From Arachis hypogaea (taxonomy: Eukaryota > Streptophyta > Magnoliopsida > Fabales > Fabaceae): a stretch of 64,000 nucleotides of DNA. The translations under genes were made by a program, and so were the position numbers. The stretch lies in NCBI RefSeq assembly GCF_003086295.3, contig NC_092047.1:119790949-119854948 (forward strand). Direction: 5' to 3'. Positions within the stretch are counted from its first letter, which is position 1. The number at the start of each line of letters is the position of its first letter. Shown here piece by piece: positions 60,901 through 64,000 of this stretch. A model generated the notes under the pieces. The model was not told the DNA's origin. It worked only from the letters and a program-made list of their open reading frames with translations, and ran no database searches.

Positions 60901-61350
60901 TTCTTTGTTGAGAATACTTGTGCATTTACAATTTAAATAGTGGTTTTAATTATTCTGTTCGTCTATATAATTTTATTAAATTTGTAATTTAGATCTTTAT
61001 ATTTTTTTAATTGGGTATATTATTTTTAATTTTGTAATTAAGTCCTTGTTAGTGTAAAAAGTATTATAATTAATAGAATATTTATCCACAAATTAAAGCA
61101 TCTACAGTTAAAAATATAATTATATCTTTGATCACATATTTTTTTTTAGAGAAATATTTTATTAATTTTAATATTTTTTATACGAAAAGAATCTAATTAC
61201 AAAATTAAAAGTACTGTAAGAACTCAATTAACAAAAAAAAAATATAAAGATCTAATTAAAAATTTGATAAAATTATAAGAACTAACAAAATAATTAAATC
61301 TTAGTAGTACATTTAATACTGTTACAAAAATATCTATATTTTTTTTGTAA

Positions 61351-61414
<64 letters not shown>

Positions 61415-61818
61415 CAATGCATTAAATGTGGTTAAAAAAATATTTAAGTATATTATTTCTTATAAATATATTTAAAAAATAATTTTATAGGCATTCTGAA
61501 AAGAAAAATTAAATAAGTATGTGGTAATGTGTTGAATAATGCTATATAGTAGATAGATAATGCATTTAGCAAATTAAAATTAAAGTTAAACTAACCTGAG
61601 GTTCTATCAAGCCAAATTGTTAATGCATTATTGTTGTCAAGTGCTTGGTGTTGAGGACCCCAAAGGTTTCTAAATCCTTTGTAAAAGTTCATAGACCTGA
61701 ATTTGTGACTTGGCCAGTATCCTGGTGAAGGAGGCCAATATCCACTGCTTGAATAACAAGGTTCCATAAACAGTGATGAAGAAATAGCAAAGAGAAATAA
61801 TAGTAGAGCCTTCATCAT
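57943..61818 (-). CDS. XTH32: Xyloglucan endotransglucosylase/hydrolase, XTH31/32 type, 4 exons
   Basis: Exons 61818-61596, 60811-60711, 60584-60367 and 58309-57943 join in frame to 302 residues (GH16 family). The enzyme cuts and rejoins or hydrolyses xyloglucan in the cell wall. Visible: signal peptide (1-25), the group III N-terminal text [30 protein letters not shown], the catalytic [11 protein letters not shown] (119-129) with nucleophile Glu121 and acid/base Glu125, the [15 protein letters not shown] loop, [31 protein letters not shown], and the C-terminal XET domain with conserved Cys and ending [17 protein letters not shown] rather than DEIDFEFLG marks the XTH31/32 group (group IIIA), some of which are mainly hydrolases. 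An ATG at 61815 (second Met) is an equal choice. Intron 3 is 1.9 kb and carries three transposons; intron 1 carries a long (TA)n run. Confidence 0.95.
58369..58692. mobile_element. 324-bp palindromic MITE with 9-bp TSD in XTH intron 3
   Basis: Ends GTTTAATTATTC and GAATAATTAAATC are inverted and the whole element is a long imperfect palindrome. TTAAAAAAA flanks both sides (58360-58368 and 58693-58701). Relatives lie at 27290-27970, 31382-31735 and 60945-61305. Confidence 0.75.
59729..59900. mobile_element. 172-bp hAT-like MITE in XTH intron 3
   Basis: Ends CAGGGGCAGAGCTAG and (inverted) CAGGCCGGGGCTACATTG. GTGATAAG flanks both sides exactly (59721-59728 and 59901-59908), an 8-bp duplication. 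Many plants carry MITEs with the GGGGCGGAGCCAG end. Confidence 0.85.
59967..60100 (-). mobile_element. Legume-type SINE relic in XTH intron 3
   Basis: On the minus strand: AGTAGTCAGTTCACTTGTCA, CTTTAAGTAAGTG, AGTTTGAATTTTG, GGTCAGCAAATCCTTAAATG. Same order as the copy at 56530-56625, extended farther at the 3' side. Diverged. Confidence 0.5.
60945..61305. mobile_element. Palindromic MITE copy in XTH intron 1
   Basis: Starts GTTTTAATTATTCTGTTCG and ends AACAAAATAATTAAATC, inverted, with matching internal arms. Family of 58369-58692. Target duplication not clear. Confidence 0.55.
61353..61411. repeat. (TA)n microsatellite in XTH intron 1
   Basis: About 29 TA units, directly downstream of a T-run. 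A good polymorphism candidate. Confidence 0.97.
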
Positions 61819-62394
61819 ATGAATGAATGAATTTGATGAAAGAAAAGAATGATGTATGTTGGTGATTCTGGTAAGTGTCTATAAATGCAGGTTTGTGTGA
61901 GTGTGAGAGTGAAAGAGAAAGACAGAGACTTATCAAGATCATGAACAACAGAGTATGGTAGTAGTACATTATTTTTATATAATAATAAAATAAATATGAG
62001 AATAATTAATGGGCCCCCTTCTAAAGAGAAAAAAAAAGTTGTGGTGAATTTGAGGAGGGATTAAAATACTAGCTAATTAATCATATTAATGATTAATTGA
62101 GGAATGGTGCATAGTCCAAATATTGTAGAATGTTTTATTAATATTAAAAAATAGGAGGAGTGCTAGGGCAGCACTCTTGTTAAATTTTGAGCACCACTTA
62201 ATTATCAAAAAAAAATTGAATGATTCTATATTATTAGATACAATCTTATACTATAAAAAATATTATTGATGATTAATTAATGGCTAAAAAATAAAAATCA
62301 CAAAATCTGGACTCATTTTTTTGAATATGTAAATGCTGTGTGTGTTGTATATGGTTATAGAAGTGGGTGGTGCTAGACATGAATATGGGGACAG
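61819..62394. other. XTH upstream region
   Basis: Holds the 5' leader with a (GT/GA)-rich tract near 61893-61930 (CT-rich in gene sense) and presumably the promoter. No other feature recognised. Confidence 0.5.
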
Positions 62395-62625
62395 GTTTTT
62401 CTGAATTATGAAGTGAAAAAAACGGGCTGTCTGATTTCTTTATTAAAAAAATTAAGAACACAAATCGGACAGTCCGATTTGTGTAGGAGAGAAAATCGGA
62501 GGGTCTGATTTGTATTTTTTATTTTAAACACAAATTAGTGGGTCCGATTTACTCTTGAACTACAATTGCGTAAAGTATCCATACACTCCATAACTACATC
62601 TTACACCGTTCCTCCTGTCATATAT
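62395..62625. mobile_element. Mutator-type subterminal repeat block
   Basis: Four spaced motifs occur: ACGGGCTGTCTGATTTC (about 62422), a perfect 27-nt palindrome at 62458-62484 (half-site ACACAAATCGGAC, centre A), ATCGGAGGGTCTGATTTG (about 62495), and TTAGTGGGTCCGATTTAC (about 62537). Such clustered GGAC...TCCGA motifs resemble transposase-binding subterminal repeats and link this block to those at 1600-1830 and 20700-24070. Terminal repeats not identified. Confidence 0.5.
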
Positions 62626-64000
62626 AAATTAAAAAGTACAAAATCTGTTGGTTCTTTAGGCTTTCTCAAAAAATAGATACTAACAAATTAATATTTTTTA
62701 TCAATATTTTAAACTAATACTTTATTTTAAAAATTAAAATTTATAATTTAAAATTTAATAATAATGACAAAAGATATAAAGTTTATTGAATATGCAATAC
62801 TATTAATGAAAATTGGTTTAACTTGGTTTGAAAGTTTGGAGAAGATGATGGCACATAGAAGGAGGTAGATGAGGGTGTCTTAAATGCTCCTCAAAAAGTA
62901 AAAAACTGTGTCTGTGAAACGTGAATTGTGTCTCTGATATTTGCAAATAGTTGCTGGAATAACCCCCATTTTTTTACAATATATAAAAGTCTTTTCACCA
63001 TCTATCTACCTCTTCATTTTGTCTTTTTACTAGTCACTATGAAAAGAAAAGCGGGGATCAGATTTTTATGTAGTAAGTAGTAACGGAATAATTCTGCATA
63101 GTGGTACCGTTTTACTAATTTTATTTTTTAGATTCTAATTATATTATAGTGATAATCGAGATTGGATTTCGGATGTTATAGTCTTTTTTTAACCCCTTTT
63201 CGTGCTAACTTTAATAAATAGAATAATGATTTAGTATTTCTTTTTGCTACACTAATTAGTGTGAAATAATGACGTTTTCGTTTTGACGTCCAATGAAGGT
63301 TAAAATGATATTATTTTAGTTTTGGTGGACATGTAATACGATTTTTACATCTTTGTTTTAGTTTTTATTGAAAGTCAAATGATAAAATTTTCATAATTTA
63401 ATGATAAAAGAGTGTATCTAACCTGTTCGAGTAATGTAGACTATCTGATCTGTTACGAATAGGGTAGAGCTCAGTTTAGATATGCCTACAAATAGAGTAG
63501 GATACGGATATCTTATTCTACTCTACTCGTACCCTATATATAATACATATTTTAAATTAAGTATATAATAAAGGATGTAAGAGTTAAACCCACAACTTCA
63601 CTCATGTAATGACTTACTATAAGTGATCAACTACTAAACTACTTAATTAATTTAGTAATTTAAAATATTAGTTTTTATTTTTTATTTTATTAATATGTAT
63701 GAAATTTGGAATGATTGAATTTTATATTTAGTTTAGAAAAAATTAATATTTCTGCAAATAGGATAGGGTAGAGTAAGATTTAGAATTTTAAGGTGCAAGT
63801 AGAATTAGAATTGAAAAATTCTAAATCCCCGGCTAAAATAGAATAGAATTTTAATAAAATTTTTAACCCACGAAAATAGAATAGAATTTTAATAAAATTT
63901 AATAGAATTAGGGTATCCTACCCTGTACAGACCTAATTATAATGTCTAGAGTTTAACTTTATAGTATAATTGAAATATGAAGACCAAATTAATAAAAACG
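62626..64000. other. AT-rich terminal stretch, no gene seen
   Basis: About 1.4 kb without recognisable coding content. Repeated GGTAGAGTA/AGGGTAGAG-like and CCTACCCTGTA text between about 63455 and 63930 suggests an uncharacterised hAT-like repeat (inverted GGTA/TACC pieces), but ends were not found. Confidence 0.4.

Overview
The window is plant nuclear DNA. It is very AT-rich, holds spliced genes with GT-AG introns, a nuclear tRNA-Tyr gene with an intron, and a dense crop of plant transposons (RTE-type LINE, SINEs, Mutator-, hAT- and Tourist-like MITEs, LTR pieces). The transposon families and protein wording suggest a legume, most likely peanut (Arachis). That is inference from memory, not a database match.

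Layout: pectate lyase (+, 2645-6046) faces a PP2A B' regulatory subunit (-, 9947-7279). A nodulin-like/NFD4-like MFS transporter follows (-, 17140-13579). From 17.2 to 27.0 kb there are no host genes: a probable solo LTR, and a Mutator relic with a short transposase-N-terminus ORF and a nested MITE. A heparan-alpha-glucosaminide N-acetyltransferase-like membrane protein (+, 27004-32896, 13 exons, one apparent GC-AG intron) converges on an ACT-domain ACR9/ACR10-type protein (-, 35926-33978). From 36 to 42 kb lies repeat-rich DNA with an odd element whose LTR-like ends are inverted. Next come, all on the minus strand, a truncated PTST2/3 (FLO6)-like gene fragment (44707-42705), ribosomal protein L7 (46675-45017), and, beyond a nearly full-length RTE LINE (+, 48471-51661, 15-bp TSD), a small UPF0729-like membrane protein (54367-52202). 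The right end has tRNA-Tyr(GUA) (55690-55600) and an XTH31/32-type xyloglucan enzyme (61818-57943).

The genes are ordinary, unlinked plant housekeeping or cell-wall genes; nothing indicates a cluster or pathway. Pectate lyase and XTH both act on wall polysaccharides but sit about 50 kb apart. I found no convincing wholly new biological system. The most unusual signals are three exactly 15-nt oligo(T)-GGT(C/T) insertions each flanked by 15-16-bp direct repeats, the inverted-LTR element, the orphan PTST-like middle fragment, the GC-AG intron, and a start codon that sits alone at the end of its exon. All exon borders were derived by hand from frame, GT/AG sites and family knowledge.
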